A stretch of DNA of 64,000 nucleotides from Actinomycetes bacterium (GCA_014190095.1 BJFW01000001.1:1-64000); one strand, 5' to 3'; positions 54,046 to 63,583 are shown, numbered from the stretch's first letter. Numbers and translations: made by a program. Notes: generated by a model not told the origin, from the sequence alone.

Positions 54046-54852
54046 TTACAGCAACGCGAAGCAGGCAATTGCAGAAGCGGACGCCACATTCAGTGAATCA
54101 ACGCCGTCGGCCATGGTGATATTGGCGAGCTGAGTGCACAGTTCAAGGCTTGCATCACTCAAACCTTGTCGCTCTGAACCAAGTATGAGGGCTCGCTTTC
54201 CTTCAATATGAATTGATCGAAGATTGGTTACTTCGCGTGATTGGAGGTGCGGCGTAAGGCCAATTGTGGCGAAACCAGATTGATGTAATCGAGCAAGTAT
54301 TTCGTTGGTACTTGCAAAGCGAGCGAAGCCAAGTTTGAACGTGGTGCCCATACTGACGCGCAGTGCTCTGCGGGAAAGCGGGTCAGAGCTTGTTGAATCG
54401 AGCAGCAGACCGTCCCAACCAAGGGCTGCCGCGGTGCGCGCAATTGACCCAACATTGCTTGGGTTATCTACGCAGTCAAGAACAATCAGCCTGCTTGACT
54501 GTGCGATGAGGTCGAAACTTGAAACAAGTGGTGGGCGCTTAAACACACCAATTGCATCAAGCGGCACGCCAAGCCCGGTTACTTCGCGTCGAATATCTGC
54601 ACTCGCCACAAGTGTCGTGCCACCCGCTTTGTGCACGGCATCAGAAAACTCTGTTGCACACTTTGGGTCGCATAACACCACATCGGGAACACATCCGGCT
54701 TCAAGCGCACGGTGTACAACTAAATCACCTTCTGCGATGAAGAGTCCTTCGTTTAGCGCCGACTTCCGTTGCGCAATGGTGGTCAGTTGTCGTTCGCGCC
54801 AACGAAAGGCATTCAGCCGTGGGTCGAGCACATCGTCAATCGTGACGATCAT
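54046..54852 (-). CDS. TrmH/SpoU family RNA 2'-O-methyltransferase
   Basis: A 268-residue SPOUT enzyme that methylates a ribose in rRNA or tRNA using SAM. The three SpoU motifs are present: NPSNVGSIARTAAALG (motif 1), ALILGSERQGLSD (motif 2) and TMADGVDSLNVASASAI (motif 3), which form the knotted SAM site. An N-terminal substrate-binding domain of about 110 residues makes it resemble RlmB/TsnR-like enzymes. It follows menB by 6 bases on the same strand. Confidence 0.92.
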   Translation of the reverse strand: MIVTIDDVLDPRLNAFRWRERQLTTIAQRKSALNEGLFIAEGDLVVHRALEAGCVPDVVLCDPKCATEFSDAVHKAGGTTLVASADIRREVTGLGVPLDAIGVFKRPPLVSSFDLIAQSSRLIVLDCVDNPSNVGSIARTAAALGWDGLLLDSTSSDPLSRRALRVSMGTTFKLGFARFASTNEILARLHQSGFATIGLTPHLQSREVTNLRSIHIEGKRALILGSERQGLSDASLELCTQLANITMADGVDSLNVASASAIACFALL

Positions 54853-54858
54853 GAAGAA

Positions 54859-55770
54859 CTAGTACAACCAGGGGAACGCATCCCAATTTGGTTCGCGCTT
54901 TTCGAGGAACGAGTTTCGTCCTTCTTCGGCCTCATCGGTCATATACGCAAGGCGAGTGGCTTCGCCTGCAAACACCTGTTGTCCAACGAGTCCATCATCA
55001 ATCAGGTTGAAAGAGAACTTCAGCATGCGCTGTGCGGTTGGGCTCTTGCCATTGATTTCTTTTGCCCACTGCAATGCGGTGGCTTCAAGTTCGGCGTGGG
55101 GGACAACTGCGTTGACCATGCCCATTTGGCGTGCGTCTTCTGCTGAATATTCGCGACCAAGAAAGAAAATTTCGCGTGCAAATTTTTGGCCAACTTGGCG
55201 TGCAAGATACGCAGAACCAAAGCCGCCATCAAAACTTGCAACGTCGGCATCGGTTTGCTTGAAGCGCGCATGTTCTTTACTGGCAAGTGTGAGGTCGGAA
55301 ACAACATGCAAGCTGTGTCCGCCACCTGCGGCCCAACCTGGAACAACGCAGATCACAATTTTTGGCATGAAGCGAATGAGACGCTGTACTTCCAAAATAT
55401 GTAGTCGACCTGTGCGGCCCGGCTCGATGGTGTTTGCGGTTTCGCCGTCTGCGTACTTGTATCCATCTTTGCCGCGAATTCGTTGATCGCCGCCACTGCA
55501 AAATGCCCAGCCGCCATCTTTTGGAGATGGTCCGTTGCCGGTTAGCAGTACACATCCGACGTCACTTGATTGACGTGCGTGATCAAGAGCGGTGAAAAGT
55601 TCGTCGACGGTTGCAGGGCGAAATGCGTTGCGAATTTCCGGACGGTTAAATGCAATGCGCACAGTGCCATGCGCTTTGGCCCGGTGGTAGGTAATGTCGT
55701 TAAACGAAAAACCCTTGACTTCGTTCCACTGTGTTGGGTCAAAAATGTCAGATACGTGCGGTGTGCTCAC
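54859..55770 (-). CDS. menB: 1,4-dihydroxy-2-naphthoyl-CoA synthase (menaquinone synthesis)
   Basis: A 303-residue crotonase-fold enzyme closing the second ring of menaquinone. It closely matches mycobacterial MenB: AFCSGGDQRIRG, GWAAGGGHSLHVV, KQTDADVASFDGGFGSAYLAR and the SPTAQRMLKF stretch, including the Asp-containing active-site loop. Start chosen: the GTG before STPHVSDIF, because upstream codons are poor and would overlap the sulfotransferase gene. No other men gene is nearby. It lies 4 bases after the sulfotransferase gene. Confidence 0.94.
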   Translation of the reverse strand: MSTPHVSDIFDPTQWNEVKGFSFNDITYHRAKAHGTVRIAFNRPEIRNAFRPATVDELFTALDHARQSSDVGCVLLTGNGPSPKDGGWAFCSGGDQRIRGKDGYKYADGETANTIEPGRTGRLHILEVQRLIRFMPKIVICVVPGWAAGGGHSLHVVSDLTLASKEHARFKQTDADVASFDGGFGSAYLARQVGQKFAREIFFLGREYSAEDARQMGMVNAVVPHAELEATALQWAKEINGKSPTAQRMLKFSFNLIDDGLVGQQVFAGEATRLAYMTDEAEEGRNSFLEKREPNWDAFPWLY

Positions 55771-55774
55771 GTAC

Positions 55775-56578
55775 TCAGTGTAAGCCCTGCCACATGCGTG
55801 TTCGCTCGGCGTGCTCGGGGTATTGCGCAAGAAAGCGCTCTGCCCACTCCTTATTTATCGAGTCGCCTTGTTTCTTGGTTTGTGGTTCGGGAACCACATC
55901 AATAGGCGTTTCAATGAAGGACATGACGCGCCTGATGGTGGCGTCCATGTCGCGGGTGAGTTGCTCGTAAGTGATGTGCAGAGGAGTGATGTTGTTCTGA
56001 GCGAAATACACGTCCCAATCTGAGTTCTCATCAGAGATTCGATCAAGTGCTGCTGCAATTGCTGAAGCGTCGTACACAGGGTCTGCTTTGGTTGCCATGT
56101 TGCTATTCCACGATTCGGTTTGTGCGGCGCGCACAAACGAAATTGCCTGACGGAGTTCGTCCTCGCGTGTGATGCGCACCCACTTCACTGGCACATTCCA
56201 AAAACCTGCGTCTACGCCCATGTCGAGCATGTGGCGCTTGTATTGATTCCAATGCATCTTCACACCGAAGACACCATTGTTGGTGGTGTACTGCTGGGCA
56301 ATCGCGCTGAGGTAACGGCGCCACGATGAAGAACTGAAATACGAGATGTCGCGCCAGGGGTAGCGACCAGTGAGTTTGCGCACTCGTGCAATTGGGTGGT
56401 GAGTGAGCTTGATTCTTGGTTGGCCGCACTCGCTGCGAATTCGCTCAAAGTTTTTCGTTTGAATATTGAGGTATTCAATAGGTGTGCCAGCCAAATTGGT
56501 GCCACGCAGAATGGAGCACAGCAGCGTAGAGCCTGTGCGCTCGACCGAAGCAATGGCTAGAAGCGAGCGCGTTTCCAC
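55775..56578 (-). CDS. Stf0-type sulfotransferase
   Basis: A 267-residue PAPS-dependent sulfotransferase. The 5'-phosphosulfate loop is ASVERTGSTLLCSIL at the N-terminus, followed by GTPIEYLN as in Stf0 (trehalose 2-sulfotransferase). FGVKMHWNQYK and the R-x-D-E-L-R-Q-A-I-S stretch (around 140) continue the match. The acceptor is unknown: trehalose, another glycan or a lipid. It is the first gene of a unit with menB and the methyltransferase, and is divergent from the aldehyde dehydrogenase operon by 75 bases. Confidence 0.9.
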   Translation of the reverse strand: METRSLLAIASVERTGSTLLCSILRGTNLAGTPIEYLNIQTKNFERIRSECGQPRIKLTHHPIARVRKLTGRYPWRDISYFSSSSWRRYLSAIAQQYTTNNGVFGVKMHWNQYKRHMLDMGVDAGFWNVPVKWVRITREDELRQAISFVRAAQTESWNSNMATKADPVYDASAIAAALDRISDENSDWDVYFAQNNITPLHITYEQLTRDMDATIRRVMSFIETPIDVVPEPQTKKQGDSINKEWAERFLAQYPEHAERTRMWQGLH

Positions 56579-56653
56579 GCTGGAAGCCTAGAAGCATGCC
56601 TCTTGCTGGTACGGTTTTTACGCTTTACGAACAGACTCAAGGAGAAAATCCCC

Positions 56654-58150
56654 ATGGCAAATGCACTCACTACCGCAGACTGGACCAAGCGAGCAGGCCA
56701 AAAAGTTGCGCGCACCCAGTTGTTTATTGATGGAAAGTTTGTCGATGCGGCAAGTGGTAAGACCTTCGAGTCAATCAACCCGCGCGATGGGTCAGTTATT
56801 GCGCAAGTTGCTGAGGGTGATGTTGAAGACGTCAATCGCGCAGTGGCTGTTGCTAAGCGCACATTTGAAGCAGGTGTGTGGAGCGAGATGGCGCCGCTTG
56901 AACGCAAGAATGTGATGTTGAAGTGGGCGCAACTCATTCGCGAAAACGCTGAAGAGTTGGCACTGCTTGAAACTATGAACTGTGGCAAGCCAATTAGTGA
57001 CTCACTCAATGTTGACGTTGCCTCATGTGCGAACAACATTCAGTGGTACGCAGAAACCATCGACAAGTTGTACGGAGAAATTGCTCCAATTCCTCGTGAC
57101 AGCATTGCGCTCATTGAGCGCGAACCAATGGGAGTTGTTGGTGCAGTAGTCCCATGGAACTACCCACTCATTATCAGCTCGTGGAAGGTTGGCGCAGCAC
57201 TTGCCGGTGGAAACTCCATCATCTTGAAGCCAGCAGAGCAGTCACCATTGTCGGCGTTGTTGTTTGCAGAACTTGCTGTTCGCGCAGGTTTGCCAGAGGG
57301 TGTGTTCAACGTAGTGAACGGTTTCGGACCAAGTTGCGGCGGAACCCTGGGTAAGCACATGGATGTGAACAAGTTGGCATTCACTGGTTCAACAGAAGTT
57401 GGTAAGTACTTCTTGAAGTACGCAGCAGAGAGCAATGCGAAGGCTGTGTCGCTCGAACTTGGTGGCAAGACTCCCCACGTGGTGTTAAGTGACTGCCCAG
57501 ATTTGGATTCAGCGGCGTCGGCAATTGCATGGGGTGTGTTCTACAACGCAGGCCAAACATGCCATGCGGGTACGCGCATGGTCGTCGACCAAAAGATTGA
57601 GGACGAATTGCTTGACAAGGTTCGCAAGGTTTCAGAAAGCATCATGCCTGGCGATACCTATGACCCAAGTACAGCAATGGGAACCATTGTTGACCGCGCG
57701 CAGTTCGATCGTGTCAATGAATACATCGGCATCGGCCAAGCGGAAGGCGCAACTATTCACACCGGTGGCAAGCCAGTCGAGCCAACAAAGGGTGGCATCT
57801 ACATTCCACCAACGATTTTCCAAAACGTCAAGCCTGGAATGCGCATCGAAAGAGAAGAAATTTTTGGGCCTGTTCTTGGTTCAATTCGTGTTTCAAGCGA
57901 GGAAGAAGCAGTGCGCATTGCCAATGATTCGCAATACGGCCTTGGTGCGGCATTGTGGACTCGCGATGTAAGCAAGGCACACAAAATTGCTCGTCAGTTG
58001 CGTGCAGGCACGGTATGGGTCAACACGTTTGACCGCTCGTCAATCACCACGCCGTTCGGCGGTTTCAAGCAATCAGGTACGGGTCGCGATCGTTCATTGC
58101 ACTCCATTGAGGGCTACACGAACTTGAAGACCACCTGGATTCAGTTGTAA
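56654..58150 (+). CDS. NAD(P)-dependent aldehyde dehydrogenase
   Basis: A 498-residue ALDH superfamily enzyme oxidising an aldehyde to an acid. The general base is in LELGGKTPH (Glu) and the catalytic Cys in AGQTCHAGTR; the cofactor loop reads FTGSTEVGKYF. It resembles betaine-aldehyde and gamma-glutamylaminobutyraldehyde dehydrogenases. A strong ribosome binding site (AAGGAG, 56638-56643) precedes the ATG. It opens a seven-gene same-strand unit running to 63943. Confidence 0.94.
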   Translation: MANALTTADWTKRAGQKVARTQLFIDGKFVDAASGKTFESINPRDGSVIAQVAEGDVEDVNRAVAVAKRTFEAGVWSEMAPLERKNVMLKWAQLIRENAEELALLETMNCGKPISDSLNVDVASCANNIQWYAETIDKLYGEIAPIPRDSIALIEREPMGVVGAVVPWNYPLIISSWKVGAALAGGNSIILKPAEQSPLSALLFAELAVRAGLPEGVFNVVNGFGPSCGGTLGKHMDVNKLAFTGSTEVGKYFLKYAAESNAKAVSLELGGKTPHVVLSDCPDLDSAASAIAWGVFYNAGQTCHAGTRMVVDQKIEDELLDKVRKVSESIMPGDTYDPSTAMGTIVDRAQFDRVNEYIGIGQAEGATIHTGGKPVEPTKGGIYIPPTIFQNVKPGMRIEREEIFGPVLGSIRVSSEEEAVRIANDSQYGLGAALWTRDVSKAHKIARQLRAGTVWVNTFDRSSITTPFGGFKQSGTGRDRSLHSIEGYTNLKTTWIQL

Positions 58151-58184
58151 ACATAAGTATTCATACGTATTCAAAGGGGAATAT

Positions 58185-59102
58185 ATGCGTTGCGGATTTA
58201 TTGGTCTCGGTCACATTGGCAAGTTTCTTGCGGGCAGTCTTGTTCGTAACGGCTTTGAAGTCACCGTCTTCGACCTCAATGCAGAGGCTGGCAAACCACT
58301 CGTAGCCAAAGGTGCAAAGTGGGCAAGCTCAATCAAAGAACTCTGTGACGCTTCCGACACGGTATTCACTTGCTTGCCTTCACCGCGAGCCATTGATGCA
58401 GTAGTTGCCGGACCTGGCGGAGTTCTTGAGTCACTTGCTGGCCGAGCAACTCCTGCCACATGGGTTGACATGAGCACGAATGACCAAAGCGAAACGATGC
58501 GTTTGGGCGAAATCGCAAAGTCAAAGGGTGTGCAAGTTCTTGAATCACCAGTTACTGGTGGTGTGCACAAAGCAGCGCACGGAGACATCACCGTGCTTGT
58601 TGGTGGAGAAGACAAAGTATTCCAGGCTCATAAGGCAGCACTTGCTGCTATGGGTAACCCGGTGTTGTACATCGGACCTCTTGGTAGTGCAGCAGTAATC
58701 AAAGTGATCACCAACATGCTTGCGTTCATTCACTTGGTTGCAGCTGGGGAAGCACTCATGCTTGCAAAGCGTGCGGGACTCGACCTTGGCGTTGCATTCG
58801 AAGCAATCAAGGAAAGTTCGGGCAACAGTTTCGTTCACGAAACCGAAAGCCAAGTTATTTTGAACGGCTCCTACAACATCAACTTCACGATGGACCTCGC
58901 ATTGAAGGACTTGGGTTTCGCAATGGGCTTCGGTCGCGAATTCGGTGTGCCACTTGATCTTGCTGGACATACATATCAAACGTTTATTCGCGCGAAAGAG
59001 GCATACGGCGGAGACGCTTGGTCGTCGCAAGTGGTGAAGTTGCTGGAAGACGCAACTGGCACCGATTTGCGTGCGCCAGGTTTTCCAGCCGAACTCGAAT
59101 AA
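58185..59102 (+). CDS. Beta-hydroxyacid dehydrogenase (3-hydroxyisobutyrate dehydrogenase family)
   Basis: A 305-residue NAD(P)-dependent enzyme with the N-terminal Rossmann motif GFIGLGHIGKFLAGSL, the substrate-binding VTGGVHKAAHGD (about 123-134) and the catalytic Lys region VIKVITNML (K about 173). It would interconvert a beta-hydroxyacid and its semialdehyde or tartronate-type substrates. GGGG-rich ribosome binding site just before the ATG. It is part of the catabolic unit. Confidence 0.92.
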   Translation: MRCGFIGLGHIGKFLAGSLVRNGFEVTVFDLNAEAGKPLVAKGAKWASSIKELCDASDTVFTCLPSPRAIDAVVAGPGGVLESLAGRATPATWVDMSTNDQSETMRLGEIAKSKGVQVLESPVTGGVHKAAHGDITVLVGGEDKVFQAHKAALAAMGNPVLYIGPLGSAAVIKVITNMLAFIHLVAAGEALMLAKRAGLDLGVAFEAIKESSGNSFVHETESQVILNGSYNINFTMDLALKDLGFAMGFGREFGVPLDLAGHTYQTFIRAKEAYGGDAWSSQVVKLLEDATGTDLRAPGFPAELE

Positions 59103-59133
59103 CACCGAGTTCAGTCAGCGCTAGGGGGAAGCG

Positions 59134-59862
59134 ATGTCACGAGAACTACTTGTACGTAAAGAGTTGGCTGCGGCATTTCGTTGGGCAGCGCGTCTCAATT
59201 TTCACGAGGCCGTTGCCAATCATTTCAGCATGGCTGTTTCCGATGACGGTCAGCAGTTTGTTGTTAACCGGGCAGGCACGCATTTTTCGCAAGTGACGGC
59301 AAGTGGTCTTGTCATGGTTGACACGGCGATGAAGGGTGATCCGCTTCAATACGGAGTGGATCCAACTGCGTGGGTGCTGCATTCGTACTTGCATCGCAAT
59401 GTTCCGCATGCAAAATGCGTTCTACACACGCACATGCCGTACGCCACGGCGCTTGCGTGCTTGAAGGATTTTGAATTTCTGATGCTTGACCAAAATGCCT
59501 GTGCATTTCATGGGCGCATTGCCTATGACCGTCACTATGCGGGAATGGCGTTAGACCCAACGGAGGGGGAGCGCATTGCATCGTTGCTCGTCGATGGCAA
59601 AGATGTGTTGTTCATGGGCAATCACGGAGTCATGGTGGTGGGCGAGAGTGTGGCGCAAGCTTTTGATTCGCTGTATTACCTTGAAAAAGCGGCCCAGCTT
59701 CAGGTGCTTGCACTATCAACAGGGCAAACGCTGCAGTTGGTCGATGACGAAACCGCTGCACTTGTCGCCAAGCAAACTCGCGAATACCCGGGGGTAGCGG
59801 TGCTGCATTTTGAAGCACTAATGCACATCCTCGATAGCGAGTGTCCGGACTACGCCAAGTAG
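59134..59862 (+). CDS. Class II aldolase/adducin family protein
   Basis: A 242-residue zinc-dependent aldolase-fold protein. Metal ligands are the two His of LHTHMP (about 91-93) and the later NHG histidine (about 163). The usual GN(I/L)S phosphate-binding motif is replaced by ANHFSMAV, which suggests a non-phosphorylated substrate or another reaction. Strong ribosome binding site (AGGGGGAAG). With the neighbouring dehydratase it could split a sugar-acid derivative. Confidence 0.9.
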   Translation: MSRELLVRKELAAAFRWAARLNFHEAVANHFSMAVSDDGQQFVVNRAGTHFSQVTASGLVMVDTAMKGDPLQYGVDPTAWVLHSYLHRNVPHAKCVLHTHMPYATALACLKDFEFLMLDQNACAFHGRIAYDRHYAGMALDPTEGERIASLLVDGKDVLFMGNHGVMVVGESVAQAFDSLYYLEKAAQLQVLALSTGQTLQLVDDETAALVAKQTREYPGVAVLHFEALMHILDSECPDYAK

Positions 59863-59904
59863 TAGTTTTTACCAAAACCCCACGAGAAGAAGGAACCAAC
59901 TGTT

Positions 59905-60984
59905 ATGAAAGCAGCCGTTTGTCGCGAATTTGGAAAGCCACTCGTCATTGAGGAAGTGACACTCGCCGATGCGGGCCCGGGTGAAGTGAAAGTAAAGCTT
60001 TCGGCAGTTGCTATTTGCCACAGCGATATCACCTATGCAGACGGACATTGGGGTGGAACCTTGCCAGCGGTTTACGGTCACGAGTGCGCAGGTGTAGTTG
60101 AAACCGTTGGTGATGGTGTGACCACGGTAAAAGTTGGTGACCATGTCGTTGTCACGTTGATTCGTTCTTGTGGTCATTGCCATGGTTGCAGCATGGGCAA
60201 CCCGGTTACGTGTTCAACACAGTTTCCCCTTGATGCTGCGTCACCAATTAAGGACAAAGACGGAAAGTCAGTTGTGCAAAGTATGCGCACCGGTGGATTC
60301 GCAGAGAAAGTTTTGGTGCACGAATCGCAATGCGTGACGGTTCCAAAGAACATCAAAATGGCAAGTGCTTCATTATTGGCCTGTGGTGTGATCACAGGAT
60401 TTGGTGCAGTAACCAACACGGCGAAAGTTCCTGCTGGAAGCCATGTCGTAGTAATTGGAACAGGTGGCGTTGGACTGAACTCCATTCAGGGAGCACATGT
60501 CAGTGGTGCTCGCACGGTGGTTGCAATTGACGTTGTAGATAGCAAAATCGAAGCAGCGAAGAACTTTGGGGCAACGCACGGCATCAATTCAAAAACGGAA
60601 GATGTTGCAGCTCGCGTGCTTGAAATTACCGATGGACGAGGCGCAGATTACGTGTTTGTCACTGTTGGTGTGAAGTCCGCATTTGACTCCTCCTATGGCA
60701 TGCTTGCAAAAGGTGGCTCGGTAGTTCTGGTTGGTATGCCAGCAAGCGGCGTGATGTCAGAGATTGATCCAGGAACTATGGCTGCTTACAGCCAGAACAT
60801 TCTTGGTTCAAAGATGGGAAGTGCTCGTATTCAGGTTGATATTCCAAACTTGGTCGACCTGTACGGTCAAGGTCGCGTGAAGCTAGACGAACTCGTCACG
60901 AAGACATACCCAATCGAACAAATCAACGAAGCAATCGACGCGGTTAAGCGCGGCGAGGCACTCCGAAACGTCATCGTTTTCTAA
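59905..60984 (+). CDS. Zinc-dependent alcohol dehydrogenase (MDR family)
   Basis: A 359-residue medium-chain dehydrogenase. The catalytic zinc ligands appear in AICHSD and GHECAG, the structural zinc ligands in the C-x2-C-x2-C-x7-C run beginning CGHCHGC (about 92-106), and the NAD loop is GTGGVGL. It resembles class III-type and aryl alcohol dehydrogenases. An AAGGA site precedes the ATG. Its stop is 1 base before the next start. Confidence 0.94.
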   Translation: MKAAVCREFGKPLVIEEVTLADAGPGEVKVKLSAVAICHSDITYADGHWGGTLPAVYGHECAGVVETVGDGVTTVKVGDHVVVTLIRSCGHCHGCSMGNPVTCSTQFPLDAASPIKDKDGKSVVQSMRTGGFAEKVLVHESQCVTVPKNIKMASASLLACGVITGFGAVTNTAKVPAGSHVVVIGTGGVGLNSIQGAHVSGARTVVAIDVVDSKIEAAKNFGATHGINSKTEDVAARVLEITDGRGADYVFVTVGVKSAFDSSYGMLAKGGSVVLVGMPASGVMSEIDPGTMAAYSQNILGSKMGSARIQVDIPNLVDLYGQGRVKLDELVTKTYPIEQINEAIDAVKRGEALRNVIVF

Positions 60985-60985
60985 C

Positions 60986-62191
60986 ATGAAAATCGTCGAC
61001 ATCAAGACATTCGTGGTGGGCAATCCGCCTCCACGATTCGGTGGTCGTTATTTCATCTTCGTAAAGCTCACCACCGATACCGGCATCTCCGGAATTGGTG
61101 AAATTTACACTGCAACGTATTCGCCACATTTGGTAGCGAAAATGGCAGAAGAAGTTGCATCGCGACATGTCATTGGTGCCGATCCGTTCCATATTGAACA
61201 CATGTGGCGCAATGTGTATGGACGTGGTTATGCGCACCGACCAGATCTCACCACTGGTGGCATCGTTTCGGGTTTGGAAATGGCCATGTGGGACATTTGC
61301 GGAAAAGAGACCGGCAAGCCTGTATACGAACTACTTGGTGGTCGCGTGCATGAAAAGCTTCGTGCCTATACGTACCTGTATCCGCCAGTTGGTGTTGATG
61401 TATATGCAGACGATCCTGTGTACAGCGACCCCGATGCTGCTGCCGAATGTGCAGTGCGCGAAGTGGAGCGTGGTTTCACAGGCGTGAAGTTCGACCCAGC
61501 AGGTCGATACTCGGTGTACGACGGCCGCCAGCCAGCGCTGCATGCACTAGACCTTTCAGAAAAAATGGTTCGTGCGGTTCGCGAAGCAATTGGTGATCGA
61601 GCAGACATTTTGTTTGGCACGCACGGACAGTTCACCGCATCTGGTGCAATCCGTTTGGCAAAAAGGCTCGAAAAGTATGACCCGCTGTGGTTTGAAGAAC
61701 CGTGTCCTCCAGACAGCCCAGATGAAATTGCCAAGGTTGCTCAAGCAACCAGCATTCCAATTTCTGCAGGCGAGCGTTTAACAACGAAGTACGAATTCCA
61801 TCAATTGTTGAAAACTGGTGCGGCCTCAATCTTGCAACCAAATCTTGGTCGTTGTGGTGGATTGCTAGAAGGCAAGAAGATCGCAAGCATGGCCGAGGTG
61901 TATCACGCACAAATTGCACCTCACCTGTACTGCGGTCCGGTAGTTGCAGCAGCAAATATTCAACTGGCAACCTGCACACCGAACTTCCTAATTCTCGAAA
62001 CCATACAGGGTTGGCAAGGTTTCCATTCCGAACTAGTAAAAACTTCAATCAAGTTTGAAGGTGGATTCATCATTCCTCCGATCGAACCAGGTCTAGGCAT
62101 TGAACTAAACGAAACAGTTGCGCTTGCCAATCCATATTTGGGTAGCGAGTTGCATTTGGAGATGAGTTCAGTCCCAGCCACGTTGCTATAA
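60986..62191 (+). CDS. Enolase-superfamily dehydratase (mandelate racemase/muconate lactonizing type)
   Basis: A 401-residue protein with the capping domain (1-125) and TIM barrel (130-370). The second and third metal ligands are clear: Glu in WFEEPCPP and Glu in SAGERL. At the end of the third barrel strand, where family members carry Asp, the sequence reads FGTHGQF, so the first acidic ligand is not obvious; the His may take part. A sugar-acid dehydratase (galactonate- or mannonate-like) is the likeliest role. It is tightly packed with the alcohol dehydrogenase gene. Confidence 0.9.
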   Translation: MKIVDIKTFVVGNPPPRFGGRYFIFVKLTTDTGISGIGEIYTATYSPHLVAKMAEEVASRHVIGADPFHIEHMWRNVYGRGYAHRPDLTTGGIVSGLEMAMWDICGKETGKPVYELLGGRVHEKLRAYTYLYPPVGVDVYADDPVYSDPDAAAECAVREVERGFTGVKFDPAGRYSVYDGRQPALHALDLSEKMVRAVREAIGDRADILFGTHGQFTASGAIRLAKRLEKYDPLWFEEPCPPDSPDEIAKVAQATSIPISAGERLTTKYEFHQLLKTGAASILQPNLGRCGGLLEGKKIASMAEVYHAQIAPHLYCGPVVAAANIQLATCTPNFLILETIQGWQGFHSELVKTSIKFEGGFIIPPIEPGLGIELNETVALANPYLGSELHLEMSSVPATLL

Positions 62192-62197
62192 GACGTG

Positions 62198-63565
62198 ATG
62201 CATACTTCGTCCACACCTCTGTGGCAGGACGGAATGTCGCAATCGCCGCGGCAGCAATTGCTGAACGACATTGATGTCGATGTGGCAATTATTGGAGCTG
62301 GCTATACAGGCCTATGGACTGCGTATTACTTAAAGCAAATGAATTCCAAGTTGTCAATTGCAATTATTGAGTCAGAGTACGTTGGCTTTGGTGGCAGTGG
62401 TCGAAATGGAGGCTGGTGTAGCGCATTCCTGCCGATGTCGCCAACTGAAATGGCTGAGCAACATGGAAAAGACGCCATGCAATTCATTCAACGCGAAATG
62501 TTTGCAACTATTGCAGAAATTGCCAAGATAACGGAGTTAGAGGGAATTGACTGCGATTTCTATCAAGGTGGAACCATTACATCCGCATCAAGTACTGCGC
62601 ATATCCAACGAGTGAAAGATTATGTAGCGCAATGGCGCGCATCAGGATTTGATGAATCAGTCATCCGCTGGGAAGGTGCTGATGAAATTGAAACACGAAT
62701 GCGAACAGTAAAAACTTATGGAGGAATGTATAGTCCTCATTGTGCCGTGATTCATCCGTGGAAACTTGTTCAAGGTATCGCTCGAGTATTAGAGGCTCGT
62801 GGCGTCACAATTTATGAACGGTCGCGTGTACTGAATGTGCAACAACGTAGAGTGCAGACAACTTGCGCAGCGGTTAATGCGCGATGGGTCGTACAGGCAG
62901 TTGAATCTTTCGCGTCACAACAAAGACGAACAAAACGGAGCATTGTTCCTTTGTATTCACTAATGGTGGCAACTGAACCGATCCCTTCTCATATTTGGAG
63001 TGAAATTGGTTGGAGCAATCGAGAGACTTTTGCTGATGGACGCAATATGGTCACCTATGCGCAACGTACTGCCGACAATCGAATTGCATTCGGCGGACGT
63101 GGAGCCCCGTATCACTTAGGTTCGCGTATTTCTCCGAAATTTGATGTGAATGAGAAGATTCATGACCAACTACGCGAAACTGTTCGAGAAACCTTTCCTC
63201 TGCTTGGCGATGTGAAATTCACCCATCAATGGGGTGGACCTATTGGCGCATCGCGTGACTGGCATGCTTTCGCCAATGTTGACCACAAAACTGGATTGTG
63301 TTCAGGAGGGGGATATGTGGGTGATGGTGTTGCCTTGTCAAATTTGATAGCGCGAACGCTGGTTCATCAAATGCTCAACAATGAAAGTCCACTAACGCGA
63401 TCGCTGTTGGTCAATCACCGTGCACGAGCGTGGGAGTTGGAGCCGATCCGGTGGATAGGAATTAATGGTTTACTGAAGTTGACTGAAATTGCCGATGCGC
63501 GAGAGCGTCGGTCTGGAGCTCCTTCATCGCGGATTATTGCGATGCGTGACAGTTTTTTGGGTTGA
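62198..63565 (+). CDS. FAD-dependent amine oxidase (DAO family, gamma-glutamylputrescine oxidase-like)
   Basis: A 455-residue flavoenzyme of the DadA/PuuB type. The FAD loop is IIGAGYTGLWTAYYL, followed by GFGGSGRNGGWCSAF, which is typical of PuuB-like oxidoreductases. The C-terminal FAD contact reads LCSGGGYVGDGVALSN. It would oxidise a secondary amine or amino acid to an aldehyde or imine; the aldehyde dehydrogenase at the head of the unit could take the next step. I start at the ATG at 62198 rather than the GTG one codon earlier. Confidence 0.92.
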   Translation: MHTSSTPLWQDGMSQSPRQQLLNDIDVDVAIIGAGYTGLWTAYYLKQMNSKLSIAIIESEYVGFGGSGRNGGWCSAFLPMSPTEMAEQHGKDAMQFIQREMFATIAEIAKITELEGIDCDFYQGGTITSASSTAHIQRVKDYVAQWRASGFDESVIRWEGADEIETRMRTVKTYGGMYSPHCAVIHPWKLVQGIARVLEARGVTIYERSRVLNVQQRRVQTTCAAVNARWVVQAVESFASQQRRTKRSIVPLYSLMVATEPIPSHIWSEIGWSNRETFADGRNMVTYAQRTADNRIAFGGRGAPYHLGSRISPKFDVNEKIHDQLRETVRETFPLLGDVKFTHQWGGPIGASRDWHAFANVDHKTGLCSGGGYVGDGVALSNLIARTLVHQMLNNESPLTRSLLVNHRARAWELEPIRWIGINGLLKLTEIADARERRSGAPSSRIIAMRDSFLG

Positions 63566-63583
63566 AATTGTCATAATACAGGC

